Assembly: GCA_022508705.1 (NCBI GenBank)
Contig: JAFLUO010000048.1
Span: 1-13,637, forward strand
Direction of reading: 5' to 3'
From: Oscillospiraceae bacterium
Lineage (GTDB): Bacteria > Bacillota > Clostridia > Oscillospirales > Acutalibacteraceae
DNA length: 13,637 nt
This document shows positions 12,827 to 13,637 of the stretch, piece by piece. A model generated the notes under the pieces. It was not told the origin of the DNA. It saw only the letters and a program-made list of their open reading frames with translations, and searched no databases. A program made the translations under genes and the position numbers. Every line of letters begins with the position of its first letter. Position 1 is the first letter of the stretch.

Positions 12827-13619
12827 CCCATTTAACCCCCGTACCGTTTTTTATATTCTCTTTATATTCTTTGAATTTACGCTTTTCAAGTGACCAATAC
12901 ACCGTTCTTACGGGCGGGCAAATTGCCATGAGCACCTTTGAAATACCGAAAAGTACGCACGGACTTACCTTTTTCTTTCCCTTTTCAATGCCTTTTATCA
13001 TTTTTCTTGCAACAACATCTGCCTTTTGCACGGGAAACGGCTTTTTATAAACAATCGGTGCTGATGCTTTAAAGAAGCCCGTGTCCGTTGCAACGGGATA
13101 AAGGCAGGTAAGCTGTAAATTTTCGGGCATTTCAAGGCGAACACCCTGCTGAAAACCGTGCATTGCAAATTTTGATGCACTGTAAACCGTAAACCCTGGC
13201 ATTGCCATTTCACCTATGGCGGAAACGGTTATTGCCAAAATACCTTTTCGCCCTTTTAGATATTCAATATATTTTTGATATGTATAAATCGGGGAGAACA
13301 CATTTGTGTCAAACATAGCTTTGACTCTGTCCCAATTGCAGTAGTTAATTTCTTCATAATACGGATAGCCTGCATTAGCATAGAAAATGTCAATAAAATC
13401 AAATATTTCCTCTGCTCTTTGGAAGACCTCGTCAACAGCCTCTTTGGTTGAAATGTCCTTTTGCATAACAATGATATTTTCGCTTGCCATCTGCTCCAAT
13501 ACATCGGTATTTTTATCAACACAGAGAATTTTATTTCCGCCTGATGCTAAAATTTTCAGAACCTCAAGTCCTATTCCGCTGTTACAACCCGTTAAAACGA
13601 TATTTTTATTTTGAATCAT
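12819..13619 (-). CDS. Short-chain dehydrogenase/reductase (SDR), probably NAD(H)-linked
   Basis: This 266-residue classical SDR shows the Rossmann motif TGCNSGIG (10-17), NAG at 82-84, Asn106, and the catalytic Ser133, Tyr146 and Lys150 (YSASK). Asp35 at the end of the second strand favours NAD(H) over NADP(H). Such enzymes interconvert alcohols and ketones on hydrophobic substrates. A hydrophobic stretch at about 220-237 (VSPCVLFGISKVLMAICPP) could loosely contact the membrane. The ATG at 13619 is preceded by GGGGCGG. The stop overlaps the start of the OYE reductase, so the SDR probably acts on the same substrate, for example oxidising a hydroxyl to a ketone next to the double bond that the OYE enzyme reduces, or reducing the resulting ketone. 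The operon may extend beyond the right window edge. Confidence 0.9.
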   Translation of the reverse strand: MIQNKNIVLTGCNSGIGLEVLKILASGGNKILCVDKNTDVLEQMASENIIVMQKDISTKEAVDEVFQRAEEIFDFIDIFYANAGYPYYEEINYCNWDRVKAMFDTNVFSPIYTYQKYIEYLKGRKGILAITVSAIGEMAMPGFTVYSASKFAMHGFQQGVRLEMPENLQLTCLYPVATDTGFFKASAPIVYKKPFPVQKADVVARKMIKGIEKGKKKVSPCVLFGISKVLMAICPPVRTVYWSLEKRKFKEYKENIKNGTGVKWDE

Positions 13620-13637
13620 ATTACCGCCCCGTTTCCC

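Noticed and set aside
1..13637. CRISPR array, tRNA, rRNA or insertion sequence
   Set aside because: No regularly spaced direct repeats, no tRNA or rRNA signature and no transposase-like frame were seen on either strand.

Overview
The window is a bacterial chromosomal segment that reads like an anaerobic gut-type Clostridia (Oscillospiraceae/Ruminococcaceae-like; placement inferred). The clues are moderately AT-rich DNA, strong AGGAGG-type ribosome binding sites, TTG starts, a reduced IscR-IscS-IscU iron-sulfur set, a clostridial-type MnmA, an old-yellow-enzyme/[4Fe-4S] flavoenzyme, and hairpin-rich intergenic elements. All ten genes I can support lie on the minus strand, so transcription runs from high to low coordinates. 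No rRNA, tRNA, CRISPR array, transposase or phage gene was seen. No gene-free stretch exceeds 300 bases; the longest gaps are 10572-10756 and the left edge (1-160).

In transcription order, the right end (13619-10757) holds a short-chain dehydrogenase overlapping by 8 nt with a 689-aa OYE-family reductase carrying FMN, [4Fe-4S], FAD and NAD(P)H modules. After a hairpin-rich spacer comes a GPH-type cation:solute symporter (10571-9111) with its own promoter and a strong terminator. The dehydrogenase/ene-reductase pair resembles enzymes that reduce enone-containing hydrophobic substrates (bile-acid, steroid or enoate type). The actual substrate cannot be read from the sequence. An orphan single-pass membrane protein (8973-8329), more AT-rich than its neighbours, separates this block from the next.

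The middle (8242-4035) is an iron-sulfur/sulfur-transfer locus: an Rrf2/IscR-like regulator with an unusual Gly-Cys tail, then a tightly packed operon of cysteine desulfurase (iscS), scaffold (iscU), quinolinate synthase (nadA) and tRNA 2-thiouridylase (mnmA). It starts at a near-consensus promoter overlapped and followed by two related palindromes, and ends at an intrinsic terminator. IscS and IscU supply sulfur and clusters. NadA consumes a [4Fe-4S] cluster and MnmA consumes persulfide sulfur, so producers and consumers share one transcript.

The left part holds an unrecognised soluble protein with a repeating Asn-Gly/Lys pattern that suggests a beta-solenoid (3920-3204). It is followed at 12 nt by a small ECF-like sigma factor (3191-2736) with no recognisable anti-sigma gene. 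After a terminator, a promoter-driven GH2 beta-mannosidase (2632-161) closes the window, followed by a compound hairpin element ending in a U8 terminator. The sigma/solenoid pair is the most likely undescribed module; the dehydrogenase/ene-reductase/symporter block is the most likely undescribed metabolic function.
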